Assembly: GCF_002257665.1 (NCBI RefSeq)
Contig: NZ_MQWB01000001.1
Span: forward strand, 2,438,843 to 2,502,842
Source of the DNA: Rubricoccus marinus
Lineage (GTDB): Bacteria > Bacteroidota > Rhodothermia > Rhodothermales > Rubricoccaceae
DNA: 64,000 bases
Reading direction: 5' to 3'
Shown here piece by piece: positions 8,509 to 17,564 of the stretch. The position numbers and the translations under genes were made by a program. Every line of letters begins with the position of its first letter. Within the stretch, counting starts at the first letter, position 1. Below the pieces are notes generated by a model. The model was given only the letters and a program-made list of their open reading frames with translations. It did no database searches and was not told the origin of the DNA.

Positions 8509-8582
8509 GGGCCTGTAGCTCAGTTGGTTAGAGCAGTCGACTCATAATCGATAGGTCGCGGGTTCAAGCCCCGCCGGGCCCA
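8509..8582 (+). tRNA. tRNA-Ile with CAU anticodon (lysidine type)
   Basis: A 74-nt cloverleaf. The acceptor stem GGGCCTG pairs with CGGGCCC (one T-G), the D arm is GCTC/GAGC, the anticodon stem GTCGA/TCGAT encloses CTCATAA, and the T arm is GCGGG/CCCGC around TTCAAGC. The anticodon is CAT. The loop CTCATAA and the GACTCATAATCG context match the isoleucine tRNA whose C34 is changed to lysidine to read AUA. An elongator methionine tRNA is the alternative. CCA is not encoded. Confidence 0.85.
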
Positions 8583-8632
8583 CCTTACCCCTTGGCGCCG
8601 GAGTCTCCGGCGAAGCCCATTCCGCCCGCCGA

Positions 8633-9751
8633 ATGCTCCGTCCCCTCGCCCTCGCGCTTCTCCTCGCGTGCGCCGCCGCGCCAGAGGCTCAGGACCGTCA
8701 GATCCTCTTCCCGGACGTGCCGGGGCTCCACACGATGGTGGTGGACCTCCATACGCACACCGTCTTTTCCGACGGCGACGTGTGGCCGACGATCCGAGTG
8801 CAAGAGGCTCGGCGTGACGGGTTGGACGCCCTCGCCATCACCGATCACCTGGAGTTGCTCAAGCGCGCGCCCGATGTCCCGGGCCTGGACCGGAACCGCT
8901 CGGCCGAGATCGCCCTTGAGGCGAGCGCGAACGGCGTAAGCCCCTTGCTGGTCATCCGGGGCGCGGAGATCACGCGCGAGCAGCCGTACGGGCACGCCAA
9001 CGCGGTGTTCATCGAGGACGCCAACGCTCTGTTGCTGGACAGCGCGCGCGACGTGTTCGCAGAGGCCCGGCGGCAGGGCGCGTTCACGTTTATCACGCAC
9101 CCCGCCTGGACGACGCAGCGGAAAGACGCCATCGCGCGCCTGACCGACGAGCAGCGCCAGCTCGTCGCCGACAGCCTCGTGCAGGGGATCGAAGTCGTCA
9201 ATGACCAGACGTACTCCGACGAGGCGCTCCAGCTGGCCCTCGACTTCGGCCTCGCCATACTTGGCACGTCGGACCTCCACGGCGTCGCGGACTGGACGTT
9301 TCACGAGGCCTCTGGCGGCCACCGGCCGGTCACGCTCGTGCTCGCGCCCGAGCGCAGCGCCAGCGGCCTCCGGGCGGGGCTGGACGCGGGCCGGACCGTT
9401 GCCTTGTTCAAGCAGACGCTGATCGGCCGGGAGCGCGATGTGCTCCCCCTGCTCTGGGCGACGCTCGGTATCGGGCGCACCTTCTACAACAACGGCGGGA
9501 TTTCGGTCTTGAACGTCGAGCTCGTCAACCGCTCCACTACCCCTCTCCTTCTAGAGAACCGCAGCGCCTACGCCCTCCACAACGGGATCGGCGTCATCAC
9601 CGTCCCCGCCGAGGGCTCGGTCGTCGTCCGGTTCAAGACGCTTGAGCGCGTCCTCTCGGTCCCGATCTCGTTTGCCGTGCTCAACGCGGTAACGGCGCCC
9701 GGCGAGCACCCCGTTCTCAGCATGGAGGTAGGGCCGGGCATGAACCGGTAA
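8633..9751 (+). CDS. Secreted PHP-domain phosphoesterase
   Basis: A metal-dependent phosphoesterase-like protein of 372 aa with an N-terminal signal peptide (MLRPLALALLLACAAAPEAQ), so it probably acts in the periplasm or outside. The PHP metal motifs are in order: DLHTHTVFSDGD (38-49), ITDHLE (69-74), the glutamate in RGAEI, a THPAW motif and GTSDLHG. It resembles Sb-PDE family phosphodiesterases, a group seen in Bacteroidota and marine bacteria; the substrate is unknown. The C-terminal 100 residues look like a beta-rich accessory domain. It starts 50 bp after the tRNA. The iterated 10-mer supplies the PEA residues at the signal-peptide end. Confidence 0.88.
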   Translation: MLRPLALALLLACAAAPEAQDRQILFPDVPGLHTMVVDLHTHTVFSDGDVWPTIRVQEARRDGLDALAITDHLELLKRAPDVPGLDRNRSAEIALEASANGVSPLLVIRGAEITREQPYGHANAVFIEDANALLLDSARDVFAEARRQGAFTFITHPAWTTQRKDAIARLTDEQRQLVADSLVQGIEVVNDQTYSDEALQLALDFGLAILGTSDLHGVADWTFHEASGGHRPVTLVLAPERSASGLRAGLDAGRTVALFKQTLIGRERDVLPLLWATLGIGRTFYNNGGISVLNVELVNRSTTPLLLENRSAYALHNGIGVITVPAEGSVVVRFKTLERVLSVPISFAVLNAVTAPGEHPVLSMEVGPGMNR

Positions 9752-9786
9752 ACCCAGGCGGCGGCACGCGTCGGCCACATCTCGCG

Positions 9787-9804
9787 CGCCAGAGGCCTCT
9801 GGCG
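9787..9804. repeat. 18-bp palindrome CGCCAGAGGCCTCTGGCG
   Basis: A type B palindrome in the 92-bp gap between the PHP gene and recG, upstream of the recG promoter box. Confidence 0.9.
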
Positions 9805-9832
9805 GTGACGCACGCTGTCAGGGGGGCGTCGA

Positions 9833-9840
9833 TAGTTTCC
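9833..9840 (+). promoter_or_regulatory. Candidate -7 box TAGTTTCC, 3 nt before the recG ATG
   Basis: Matches TAnnTTTG at five of six fixed positions. Only CAT separates it from the ATG at 9844, so if it is used the recG mRNA would be leaderless or nearly so. Confidence 0.35.
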
Positions 9841-9843
9841 CAT

Positions 9844-11958
9844 ATGGCCTCTGGCGACCCGAACCCCACCGTCCTCGACACCGACATCCAGGAGCTCCCC
9901 GGCGTGGGCGAGCGCCGCGCCGAGCCGCTGCGCAAGGCGGGGATCTCGACGTTCCGCGACCTCCTGCGGCACTACCCGCGGCGGTACCTGGACCGGAGCA
10001 CGGTGACGCCCATCCGCCAGATCGTCGAGGGCGGGACCGAGGCCATCATGGTGGTTGGGACCGTTACCGGCAAGAGTCAGGTCGGCCAGGGCCGCAAGGT
10101 GCGCTTCGAGCTCAAGGTGACCGACGAGAGCGGCGGCACGCTCAAAGCCGTGTGGTTCCGCGGCGGGCACTACATCGGCCGGCAGTTCCGCAACGGCGAC
10201 CGCCTCGCGCTGCACGGCAAGGTCGAGAAGTACGGCTCGACGTTCTCGATGGCGCACCCCGACTTCGACAAGCTGGACGACGCCAAGGCGGCGCTCGACA
10301 CGGGCCGCATCATCCCGCTCTACCCGGGGACTGCCGCGCTCGAAAAGGTCGGCCTCACGAGCCGCGCGTTTCGGCGCCTCATCTATGGCCTGTTTAAAGA
10401 GCACGGCTTGGCCATTCCCGAGGTGCTCCCCGAGTCGGTCCGCCAGAGGCACGATCTCATCGCGGGCAACGTCGCGCTCCGCGCCGTGCACTTCCCCAAG
10501 TCCCGCGACGAGCTGGGCCGCGCCGTACGCCGCCTCAAGTTCGAGGAGTTCTTTTTCCTCCAGCTCCTCCTCGCGCTCACCAAAGGCCGCCAGAAGCGCG
10601 AGCCGGGCACGACGCTCGCGGGCATGGGGCCTCTGGCGCGGCGGTTCGTGGAGGACGTGCTGCCGTTCGAGATGACGGGCGCGCAGAAAAAGGCGCTGCG
10701 CCACATCGCGCAGGACACGGCCTCTGGCGCGCAGATGAGCCGGCTCGTGCAGGGGGACGTGGGCAGCGGCAAGACCGTTGTCGGCGTGGCCGCGATGCTC
10801 ATGGCCGTGGACGCCGGCTTCCAGGCCGCGTTTATGGCGCCGACCGAGATCCTGACCGAGCAGCACTACGCGAACATCAAGAGCTATCTGGAGCCTCTGG
10901 ACCTCAACGTGCAGCTCCTCATCGGCGGGCAGCGCAAAAAGCTGCGCGAGGAGATCCTGGAGAGCGTGGCCGGGGGCGAGGCCGACGTGGTCGTGGGGAC
11001 GCACGCCATCATCGAGGACACCGTCGCGTTCAAAAACCTCGGGCTGGCCGTCGTGGACGAGCAGCACCGCTTTGGCGTGATGCAGCGCGCGAGCATGTTC
11101 CGCAAGGGGCTCCGCCCGCACATGCTCATGATGACCGCGACGCCTATCCCCCGCTCGCTCGCGATGACGGTCTACGGCGACCTGGACGTGACAGTCATGG
11201 ACGAGCTTCCCGCCGGCCGCAAGCCCATCGACACGCGGCTGTACACGGAGAAGCGGCGCGAGGACATGTACGCCTTTCTCAAGGAGCAGCTACGCGAAGG
11301 GCAACAGGCCTACGTCGTGTATCCGCTCGTGGAGGAGAGCGAAAAGCTGGACCTCAAAGACGCCGAGACGGGCGCGTCCGAACTCATGGAGCGCTTCCGT
11401 CCGTATAAAGTGGACCTCGTCCACGGCCGGATGCTGGCCTACGAGAAGGACGAGGCCATGGAGCGTTTCAAGGGTGGCGAGACCGACATCCTCGTCGCCA
11501 CGACCGTGATCGAGGTCGGCGTGGACGTGCCCAACGCGACGGTCATGGTGATTGAGCACGCCGAGCGGTTCGGGCTCTCGCAGTTGCACCAGCTCCGTGG
11601 CCGCGTTGGCCGTGGCGGCGACCAGTCGTACTGCTTCCTCATGGCCGACTACAAGCAGACCGCCGAGAGCAAGGAGCGTTTGCAGGCGATGGTGGAGACG
11701 ACCGACGGCTTCGTGATCTCGGAAACCGACCTCCGCATCCGTGGCGCAGGCGACTTTTTCGGGACGCGCCAGTCCGGTTTGCCCGACCTCAAGATCGGCG
11801 ACGTGGTGCGCGACCAGGAGATCCTCGGCGAGGCGCGAGAGGCCGCCTTCGCGCTCGTCGAATCGGACCCCGAGCTCCGCGCGCCAGAGGTGGCGAGCGC
11901 ACGCGAGCACTTCGCGCGGACAGCGCCGAAATCACTCGGCTTCGCGCGCGTGGGATAG
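9844..11958 (+). CDS. recG: ATP-dependent DNA helicase RecG
   Basis: A branch-migration helicase that remodels stalled replication forks and Holliday junctions, 704 aa. The N-terminal helix-hairpin-helix and wedge (OB) domain covers about 15-190. Walker A is GDVGSGKT, the Walker B box is DEQH, motif III is MTATPIPRSLA, and the C-terminal helicase half carries TTVIEVGVDVPNA and QLRGRVGRGG. The TRG-like motif and C-terminal region are intact. ATG 9844 was preferred to a GTG at 9805 because the promoter box and an 18-bp palindrome occupy the extra segment. At least four motif copies lie inside the gene, encoding RQR, LAR and ASG in variable loops. Confidence 0.97.
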   Translation: MASGDPNPTVLDTDIQELPGVGERRAEPLRKAGISTFRDLLRHYPRRYLDRSTVTPIRQIVEGGTEAIMVVGTVTGKSQVGQGRKVRFELKVTDESGGTLKAVWFRGGHYIGRQFRNGDRLALHGKVEKYGSTFSMAHPDFDKLDDAKAALDTGRIIPLYPGTAALEKVGLTSRAFRRLIYGLFKEHGLAIPEVLPESVRQRHDLIAGNVALRAVHFPKSRDELGRAVRRLKFEEFFFLQLLLALTKGRQKREPGTTLAGMGPLARRFVEDVLPFEMTGAQKKALRHIAQDTASGAQMSRLVQGDVGSGKTVVGVAAMLMAVDAGFQAAFMAPTEILTEQHYANIKSYLEPLDLNVQLLIGGQRKKLREEILESVAGGEADVVVGTHAIIEDTVAFKNLGLAVVDEQHRFGVMQRASMFRKGLRPHMLMMTATPIPRSLAMTVYGDLDVTVMDELPAGRKPIDTRLYTEKRREDMYAFLKEQLREGQQAYVVYPLVEESEKLDLKDAETGASELMERFRPYKVDLVHGRMLAYEKDEAMERFKGGETDILVATTVIEVGVDVPNATVMVIEHAERFGLSQLHQLRGRVGRGGDQSYCFLMADYKQTAESKERLQAMVETTDGFVISETDLRIRGAGDFFGTRQSGLPDLKIGDVVRDQEILGEAREAAFALVESDPELRAPEVASAREHFARTAPKSLGFARVG

Positions 11959-11988
11959 GCCTCTGGCGGGGACAGGAATGCGCGTGGG

Positions 11989-12006
11989 GCCTCTGGCGCC
12001 AGAGGC
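11989..12006. terminator. Type A palindrome between recG and the aromatic-pathway gene
   Basis: GCCTCTGGCGCCAGAGGC sits midway in the 62-bp convergent gap; a further single copy (11958-11967) overlaps the last base of the recG stop. A bidirectional terminator role is inferred; there is no T-tract. Confidence 0.45.
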
Positions 12007-12020
12007 CCCACAGCACAGGC

Positions 12021-14021
12021 TCAGGCCGCGACCGGGCTCAAGACCTCCCGCCCCAACTCCGCCAGCGCCTCCAGCGTGAGCGACTGCGGCCCGTCCGAGA
12101 GCGCCTGATCCGGGTCCGGGTGCGCCTCCACGATGAGGCCGTGCGCGCCAGCGGCCAAGGCCGCGCGGCACAGCGCGGGGACCCACCGGCGGGCGCCAGC
12201 GGCGTGGCTGGGGTCCACGATGACGGGCAGGTGCGTCCGCTCTCGTGCGACGACCACCGCCGAGAGGTCCAGCGTGTTGCGCGTCGCCGTCTCGAACGTG
12301 CGGATGCCGCGCTCGCACAGGATCACGCGCTCGTTGCCGCCCGCGAGGACGTACTCCGCCGCCGCCAGCCACTCGTCGATAGAGGACGACATGCCGCGCT
12401 TGAGCAGAACTGCCGTTTGCGTGCGCCCGACCTCTTTGAGCAGCTCGAAGTTCTGCATGTTGCGCGCGCCGATCTGGAGCACGTCGGCCTCTCGCGCGAC
12501 GGCCTCCACGTCGCGCGGGTGCAGCACCTCGGTCACGATGGGGAGGCCGTTGGCGCGGCCGGCCTCGTGCATCATCGTCAGTCCCTCGAAGCCGAGCCCC
12601 TGGAAATCGTACGGCAGCGTGCGCGGCTTGAAGCACCCGCCGCGGAGCATGACGCCTCCCGCCTCGCGGACGCCTCTGGCGGACTCGAAGATCTGCTCGC
12701 GGCTCTCGACCGAGCACGGCCCGGCGATCAGGACAGGCGGCTCGTCGCCGCCGATGCGCACGTCACCGATCTGCACGACCGTATCCGGCCGGTCGCCGCG
12801 GTCGACGAGCTTGGCGCGGCGGGCCTTGACGCTGGCCGTGCCGCGCGTGGCCGGGGCGCGAGAGGCGACGGGCGCAGCCTCTGGCGTCGCCGTGCGGTCG
12901 CGCCCGGCGTGGAAGACGGGGTACGAGCCGAGCACGCGGAGCGACTGCGTGTGGGCGCGCGCGGCCTCAACCGCGGCGGCGACCTCTGGCGTTCGCGCGT
13001 CGCCCTCGATGTCGGCGTAGAACAGGCTCTGGAACGGCGTCGTGGGAGAGGGGCGGCTTTCGAGCTTGGTCAGGTTGATCTCGGCATCGGCGAACACCTG
13101 CAGGACCCGCGCGAGCGCGCCGGTCTCGTGATTCGTGGAGAGCACGAGCGAGGTTTTGTGCGGCAGCCGCGCATCGTGCGCCAGAGGCTCCCGCGCGACG
13201 ATGAGGAAGCGCGTGAAGTTGTCTTTCCGGTTCGCGATGTTGCGCTTGATGATGTGGAGCCCGTAGCGCTCCGCGGCGTCCTCGCCTGCGATCGCGGCGC
13301 GCGTCGGATCGCCGGACTCGGCCACGAGCCGGGCCGCGCCGGCGGTGTCGTCCTCGGCCTCGACGCGGGCCGAGAGCCCGTCCAGGAACAGGCTGCACTG
13401 GCGGATCGCCTGCGGGTGTGAGCCGATGCGCTGGATCTGCTCCACCTCGACCGGCTGCGGCGCCATCAGGCAGTGCTCCACCTTCAGGATCTCCTCCCCC
13501 ACGAGGTGCAGGCCGGGCGCTACGAGCAGGTCGTACACGCCCGAGATCGGTCCGGCGGTCGTGTTCTCGACCGGCAGGAGCGCGCGGTCGGCCCGGCCAG
13601 AGGTCAGCGCCTCCAGCGCGCCGCCAAAGGTTGTCGCGCCCTCGTACGTCACGCCGTCCATCGCGGCAAAGTGGTGCCGCGCGGCGGAGTGGCTGTAGCA
13701 GCCCGGCACGCCCTGGTAGGAGATCCGCAAGCCCGCCGCCTCGCCAGAGGCGTGGGCGGACTGGAAACGGACCGAGTGGCGCAGGATCTCGCGGTAGAGC
13801 TGGCTCGCGAAGTAGCCGTCCACGCCGGCCTCTTCCGCGAGCGCGTGGACGCGCGCCAGAAGCGACTGCTCGCGCTGGGCGTCTTGCAGCGGGAGCGCGT
13901 CGTTCTCGGCTTTGAGGTCGGCCACGTCGCGGACGAGGTCTTGCCGTTCGGCGAGGGCGGCGATCAGCCGCCGGTCGGTGGCGTCGAGGGCGTCGCGGAG
14001 GGATCGGAGGGCGTCGGACAT
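12021..14021 (-). CDS. Trifunctional chorismate mutase / prephenate dehydratase / DAHP synthase
   Basis: A 666-aa fusion carrying the first step of the shikimate pathway and two steps of phenylalanine synthesis. Residues 1-88 are an AroQ-type chorismate mutase. Residues 98-276 are prephenate dehydratase, with the NFTRF motif at 268-272. Residues 288-370 are an ACT regulatory domain with the phenylalanine-site ESRP at 321-324. After a motif-coded Ala/Pro linker, residues 405-666 are a type I-beta DAHP synthase (AGPCS 433-437, IGARNMQN 517-524, HPDP 634-637). Two-domain fusions of these activities are well known; all in one chain is unusual. The ACT domain probably gives phenylalanine feedback, possibly over both ends. 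An attenuator-like leader precedes it. Confidence 0.92.
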   Translation of the reverse strand: MSDALRSLRDALDATDRRLIAALAERQDLVRDVADLKAENDALPLQDAQREQSLLARVHALAEEAGVDGYFASQLYREILRHSVRFQSAHASGEAAGLRISYQGVPGCYSHSAARHHFAAMDGVTYEGATTFGGALEALTSGRADRALLPVENTTAGPISGVYDLLVAPGLHLVGEEILKVEHCLMAPQPVEVEQIQRIGSHPQAIRQCSLFLDGLSARVEAEDDTAGAARLVAESGDPTRAAIAGEDAAERYGLHIIKRNIANRKDNFTRFLIVAREPLAHDARLPHKTSLVLSTNHETGALARVLQVFADAEINLTKLESRPSPTTPFQSLFYADIEGDARTPEVAAAVEAARAHTQSLRVLGSYPVFHAGRDRTATPEAAPVASRAPATRGTASVKARRAKLVDRGDRPDTVVQIGDVRIGGDEPPVLIAGPCSVESREQIFESARGVREAGGVMLRGGCFKPRTLPYDFQGLGFEGLTMMHEAGRANGLPIVTEVLHPRDVEAVAREADVLQIGARNMQNFELLKEVGRTQTAVLLKRGMSSSIDEWLAAAEYVLAGGNERVILCERGIRTFETATRNTLDLSAVVVARERTHLPVIVDPSHAAGARRWVPALCRAALAAGAHGLIVEAHPDPDQALSDGPQSLTLEALAELGREVLSPVAA

Positions 14022-14049
14022 GAGGCGGGGCGCCAGAGGCGCAGGCAAC

Positions 14050-14078
14050 AAAAAAAGCCCGCTCGGAAGGAGCGGGCT
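14050..14078 (-). terminator. Rho-independent terminator acting as attenuator
   Basis: On the minus strand AGCCCGCTC and GAGCGGGCT form a perfect 9-bp stem with a 5-nt loop, followed by seven T. It lies 29 nt upstream of the aromatic gene's ATG and 29 nt downstream of the leader peptide stop. No minus-strand gene precedes it except the leader, so the terminator is placed to control read-through into the aromatic gene. Confidence 0.85.
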
Positions 14079-14092
14079 CGGCAGAAGGCGTC

Positions 14093-14109
14093 GTGTGGGC
14101 GTCCGGCTA
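14093..14109 (-). promoter_or_regulatory. Leader hairpin that could compete with the attenuator
   Basis: On the minus strand GCGTCC and GGACGC (17 nt in all, loop TAGCC) form a hairpin that includes the leader peptide stop codon. Just upstream, GACGGGCC and GGCCCG can form another stem overlapping the Trp codon of the leader. These are candidate pause or anti-terminator elements; the switching geometry has not been computed. Coordinates are approximate to a few bases. Confidence 0.45.
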
Positions 14110-14196
14110 GGACGCGGGCCACGGCCCGTCGCTACCGGCCCGCGCATCGAAATACGCGGGGGCGGTAAACGAATAGGAGGGCGCGGCGAACGGCAT
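14107..14196 (-). CDS. Aromatic-residue-rich leader peptide
   Basis: A 29-codon reading frame starting [10 protein letters not shown] and ending PWPAS. It has three Phe (3, 10, 16), two Tyr (8, 15) and one Trp (26), over 20% aromatic in a stretch where neighbouring genes use mostly Ala, Gly and Arg. It ends 29 nt before a perfect terminator hairpin, which is followed after another 29 nt by the start of the Phe/shikimate trifunctional gene. That layout matches ribosome-mediated attenuation as in the enteric pheA and trp operons. There is no obvious Shine-Dalgarno sequence. A TAGTCTTG box four bases upstream suggests a leaderless start. Confidence 0.7.
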   Translation of the reverse strand: MPFAAPSYSFTAPAYFDARAGSDGPWPAS

Positions 14197-14200
14197 GGCC

Positions 14201-14208
14201 CAAGACTA
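14201..14208 (-). promoter_or_regulatory. Candidate -7 box TAGTCTTG for the attenuator leader
   Basis: Read on the minus strand this differs from TAnnTTTG at one position and ends four bases before the leader peptide ATG, so transcription would begin at or next to that ATG. A copy of the iterated 10-mer ends 3 nt upstream of it. Confidence 0.45.
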
Positions 14209-14382
14209 CTCGCGCCAGAGGCCCGGCGCCACGTTTTCTTCACAGGTGGCCTCTGGCGCCGCAGCGAGTGCCGCGCCAGCGGCGGGGGATTTTTCGGAGT
14301 CGGGCTTTCTGTGTGCCCGCTTGACTGGCTACCATTCCGGTAAGCGCTTTCATACGCTCCCTTTCCACCGCCGACAGACCTC

Positions 14383-16527
14383 ATGACTCTCGATACCCCC
14401 TTCGCGCGCATAGCGCTCCTCTTCGCCTTTCTGTGCCTCGCGCCCGCCTCTGGCGCGCAGGACCAGCCCGCGATGTTCTACAGCGGCGAGTTCAACGGCT
14501 TCACCGCTGCCCCGATGACCTACCTCGGGCCCGGACCGGACAACTGGGTCGTCACGCTGGCGGCCCCCGCGACGGACGCGGAGTCCAACTTCCTCTTCCG
14601 CAACAGCAGCGAGAACTTCAACGAGAAGTGGTCGCGCGGGGACGCCGTCGCGTTCGACGCGCTCACGACGTGGTTCGACCAGGGCGGCGACGGCCGGATC
14701 GCCGTCACGGCCGGCAACAGCTACACGTTCGTGATGCAGGACGTGGGCAACACCGAGAACTCCTCGGGCATCGTGATCGAGACGAGCGGGCCTCTGGCGG
14801 CCGTCGCGGGCGTGAGCCGCGCGCCTGCGGCTCCGCAGGGCTCGCAGCGGCCCGTGATCACGGCAACGCTCAGCGCGCCTCTGCCGACAGGACAGGGCGT
14901 CTACCTCCGCTCTACCGCCGACGCTTTCGCGAGCTCCACCGTGACCGAGATGGCGTGCGCCGCCCAGACGTGTACCGCCGAGATCCCCGCCTCTGGCGTC
15001 GGCGCGACGGTCGTGTACTACGTGTTCTCCTCCGCCGACGGCCTCCTCATCAGCGGCGCGCAGGCGGACCGGTTCACGGCCAACCTGAACAACAACGGCG
15101 GCGCGAACTACAGCTACACCGTCGCCGCGTCCACAGCCACGGTTTCCGGCGCGGACGGCTACCGCATGTTCGCCGCGCCAGAGGCCGGCTTCACGGTCGG
15201 CGACCTCCAGGCGTTCTCGCTCGTGCAGGGCATCCCCTCCAGCAGCCCCGACGAGGCGGACAACGTCTACACGTGGAACGGGGCCGCCTACGAAGGCGCC
15301 GCTTCCGCAGCGGACGCCCTGCCCAGCGGTGAGGGCTTTTTCTGGTTCCTCCGCGACACCAACCGGGGTGGCAGCACGCCCTTCCCCGTTACGCTCACGT
15401 CCTCCGGCGCCGCGCCGACCGGTGATGTCCAGGTCAGCTTCTCCAGCACGGACTTTCTGGCCGGCAACCCCTTCCAGGGCGACTTCCGGCTGAACAGCCT
15501 CCAACTCGCGGGCGGCGCTCTGCAAAACGACGTGTCGATTTGGGACCCCAACGGCGCCGGGATGTCCAACGGCAACGCCGGCACCTACGTCACGCGGTCC
15601 CGCAGTTCGGACGCGACCGTCGCGGCCTGGCAGGGCTTCTGGGTCGAGGCCTCCTTTGCCCCGACGGCCCTCAAGTCCGGCGGCTTCTCGCTCACGTACC
15701 CTGTCAGCGGCGTCACGTCCGGCGCCGTGTTCGTGGGCAAAACGAGCGCGCCCGTTTCGCGCCTCCGCTTCCTGCTGAACGGCGACGGCGTCGCAGACCA
15801 CGCGACCTCGCTCGTCGTCTCGCCAGAGGCGGACCTGGGCTACGACGCCTACGACCTCGGCAAGCGGACGCCTCTGGCGGAGCGCTACGTCGCCCTCGCG
15901 TTCGAGGGATCCGAGTTCCTACAGGCGACGGCCTCCGTCCCGAGCGGCGCCGAGAGCGCCATCGCGCTGCCTCTGGCGCTCGACGCGGTTGGCTACTCCG
16001 GCTCGCTCACGCTGACGTGGACGCGCGAAGAAGCGGACCTGCCCGAGGGCTGGGCCTACCTGCTCCGCGACCACGTGACGGGCGAGACCATCGACCTGCT
16101 GGCGACGGACCGGTACACCTTCTCGGTCTCCGCCGCGAAGTCCGCCCGCTCGCGCGAGGAGATCCTCACGCAGTCCGGCGCCCTCACGGATGGCGAGATC
16201 CGCTTCACGCTCGTCGCCGGCCCCGCCAACGTGGTCGCGACGGAGGGCGCCGCCGCGCCAGAGGCCGACGCGCTCACCGCCGCGTACCCCAACCCGACGA
16301 GCGGCGCGGTCCGCATCGGGCTGGACCTCGCCTCTGGCGGCGACGCCACGCTCGTCGTCTTCGACCTGCTCGGCCGCGAGGTCGCGCGCGAGGCGCTGGG
16401 CGTCCGCCCGGCGGGCCCCCAGAACGTGACGCTGGAGACCGCCGCGTGGGCGACGGGCACCTACCTCGTCCGCCTGGACGTGGACGGCGAGCCGCGCGCC
16501 ACGCGCCGCCTGGTGCGCGTTCGCTAG
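14383..16527 (+). CDS. Secreted protein with type IX secretion C-terminal sorting domain
   Basis: A 714-aa exported protein. The signal peptide ends near residue 25 (APASGAQ). The body is Gly/Ser/Thr/Asn-rich and beta-like, with no catalytic motif I recognise; a repeated [21 protein letters not shown] segment and a later [23 protein letters not shown] segment resemble parts of large Bacteroidota surface proteins. The last 80 residues start [15 protein letters not shown] and end in a basic TRRLVRVR, the type A sorting signal (TIGR04183-like) recognised by the Por secretion system and cleaved at the surface. No T9SS machinery gene is in the window. A strong terminator follows. Confidence 0.85.
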   Translation: MTLDTPFARIALLFAFLCLAPASGAQDQPAMFYSGEFNGFTAAPMTYLGPGPDNWVVTLAAPATDAESNFLFRNSSENFNEKWSRGDAVAFDALTTWFDQGGDGRIAVTAGNSYTFVMQDVGNTENSSGIVIETSGPLAAVAGVSRAPAAPQGSQRPVITATLSAPLPTGQGVYLRSTADAFASSTVTEMACAAQTCTAEIPASGVGATVVYYVFSSADGLLISGAQADRFTANLNNNGGANYSYTVAASTATVSGADGYRMFAAPEAGFTVGDLQAFSLVQGIPSSSPDEADNVYTWNGAAYEGAASAADALPSGEGFFWFLRDTNRGGSTPFPVTLTSSGAAPTGDVQVSFSSTDFLAGNPFQGDFRLNSLQLAGGALQNDVSIWDPNGAGMSNGNAGTYVTRSRSSDATVAAWQGFWVEASFAPTALKSGGFSLTYPVSGVTSGAVFVGKTSAPVSRLRFLLNGDGVADHATSLVVSPEADLGYDAYDLGKRTPLAERYVALAFEGSEFLQATASVPSGAESAIALPLALDAVGYSGSLTLTWTREEADLPEGWAYLLRDHVTGETIDLLATDRYTFSVSAAKSARSREEILTQSGALTDGEIRFTLVAGPANVVATEGAAAPEADALTAAYPNPTSGAVRIGLDLASGGDATLVVFDLLGREVAREALGVRPAGPQNVTLETAAWATGTYLVRLDVDGEPRATRRLVRVR

Positions 16528-16551
16528 CGCTGGGAGCGTGACTCCCCTCTT

Positions 16552-16597
16552 AGCCGGTGTGCCTGAGGCGTTCGCGCCAGAGGCACACCGGCTTTTC
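16552..16597 (+). terminator. Rho-independent terminator after the T9SS cargo gene
   Basis: AGCCGGTGTGCCT (16552-16564) pairs perfectly over 13 bp with its complement ending at 16593, followed by TTTTC. A copy of CGCCAGAGGC overlaps the 3' arm, showing how the motif can be built into a classical terminator. Confidence 0.8.
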
Positions 16598-16747
16598 TAT
16601 GCCTCTGGCGCAGGCCGCCGGGCCGCATCCGTGCCCGCCCCTCTCGCACGCGCCAGAGGCTCGGTCGCGTAAGAATCCACCGGCACAAATATGAGGATGA
16701 ACCAACGCGCGTTGCGCAGTACTCTGCCCCACGCCCTCCCCTCTCCT

Positions 16748-17482
16748 ATGCGTCACCTGGTACTCCTCCTCGCCCTGTTCCTGTCTGTCCCGGCCCTCGC
16801 GCAAGAGGGGACCGTCCGCTACGAGATCACGACGCGGCTCGACATCGAGCTTCCTCCAGAGATGCAGCACATGGCGGACCAGTTTCCGTCCACGATGACG
16901 GCCTCGAAACTGCTCCACTTTGACGAGAGCTCGTCGCTGCTCGTCGCCGCCCCAGAGGCCGAAGAGGAGGACGAAGACTTCTCCTCGGGCGGGATGCGCG
17001 TGATGTTCCGCCGCGCCCAGGAGGAGAACGCGCTCTACGTGGACCGCGACGCGGGCACGAGCGTCGAGAAGCGGGACTTCATGGGCCGCACGTTCCTCAT
17101 CGACGGCGAGCCGGAGCCTCTGGCGTGGCGCCTCACCGACGAGCAGAGCGAGTTCCTGGGGTACCCATGCATGAAAGCGACTGCCATGCGCGACACCGTC
17201 GCTGTCGAGGCGTGGTTCACGCCGGAGATACCCGTCTCGGCCGGCCCCGAGGACTTCGGTGGCCTGCCCGGCCTCATCCTCGTGCTCACCCTGGACGACG
17301 CGCGCCAGACGTTTATCGCACGCGAGGTCACGTTGGAGCCTCTGGCGGAGGGCACCATCGCCGCGCCGGAAGACGGCCGCCGCGTGACGGAGGAGGAGTT
17401 CACGACCATCATGAAGGAGAAGATCGAGGAGATGCAGAAGGCGTACGGCGGACGCCGCGGCGGCTTCACCATCCGGGGCTGA
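16748..17482 (+). CDS. GLPGLI family protein
   Basis: A 244-aa exported protein with a signal peptide (MRHLVLLLALFLSVPALAQ). The family-defining motif GPEDFGGLPGLILVL lies at about residues 176-190. The ATG at 16748 was chosen because it opens the signal peptide directly; the frame extends back to 16691 without adding a plausible N-terminus. GLPGLI proteins (TIGR01200) are restricted to Bacteroidota relatives and are usually encoded next to a TonB-receptor-like barrel, as here 82 bp downstream. Their biochemical role is not known. The C-terminus ends in a basic, glycine-rich tail. Confidence 0.88.
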   Translation: MRHLVLLLALFLSVPALAQEGTVRYEITTRLDIELPPEMQHMADQFPSTMTASKLLHFDESSSLLVAAPEAEEEDEDFSSGGMRVMFRRAQEENALYVDRDAGTSVEKRDFMGRTFLIDGEPEPLAWRLTDEQSEFLGYPCMKATAMRDTVAVEAWFTPEIPVSAGPEDFGGLPGLILVLTLDDARQTFIAREVTLEPLAEGTIAAPEDGRRVTEEEFTTIMKEKIEEMQKAYGGRRGGFTIRG

Positions 17483-17531
17483 CGCCTCCCGCCAGAGGCC
17501 GAGCCTCTGGCGACATCGCCGCTCCTTCCCT

Positions 17532-17549
17532 GCCTCTGGCGCCAGAGGC
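17532..17549. repeat. 18-bp palindrome just before the outer-membrane receptor gene
   Basis: GCCTCTGGCGCCAGAGGC (type A) ends 15 nt before the ATG at 17565. Another inverted pair (17491-17514) lies just upstream. A hairpin this close to the start codon could affect ribosome access. Confidence 0.85.
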
Positions 17550-17564
17550 CCGCCCGGTTCTCGT

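Noticed and set aside
8509-8582. The tRNA as initiator methionine tRNA
   Set aside because: The acceptor stem has a normal G1-C72 pair and the anticodon stem lacks the three consecutive G-C pairs of initiators. The loop fits the isoleucine CAU type better.
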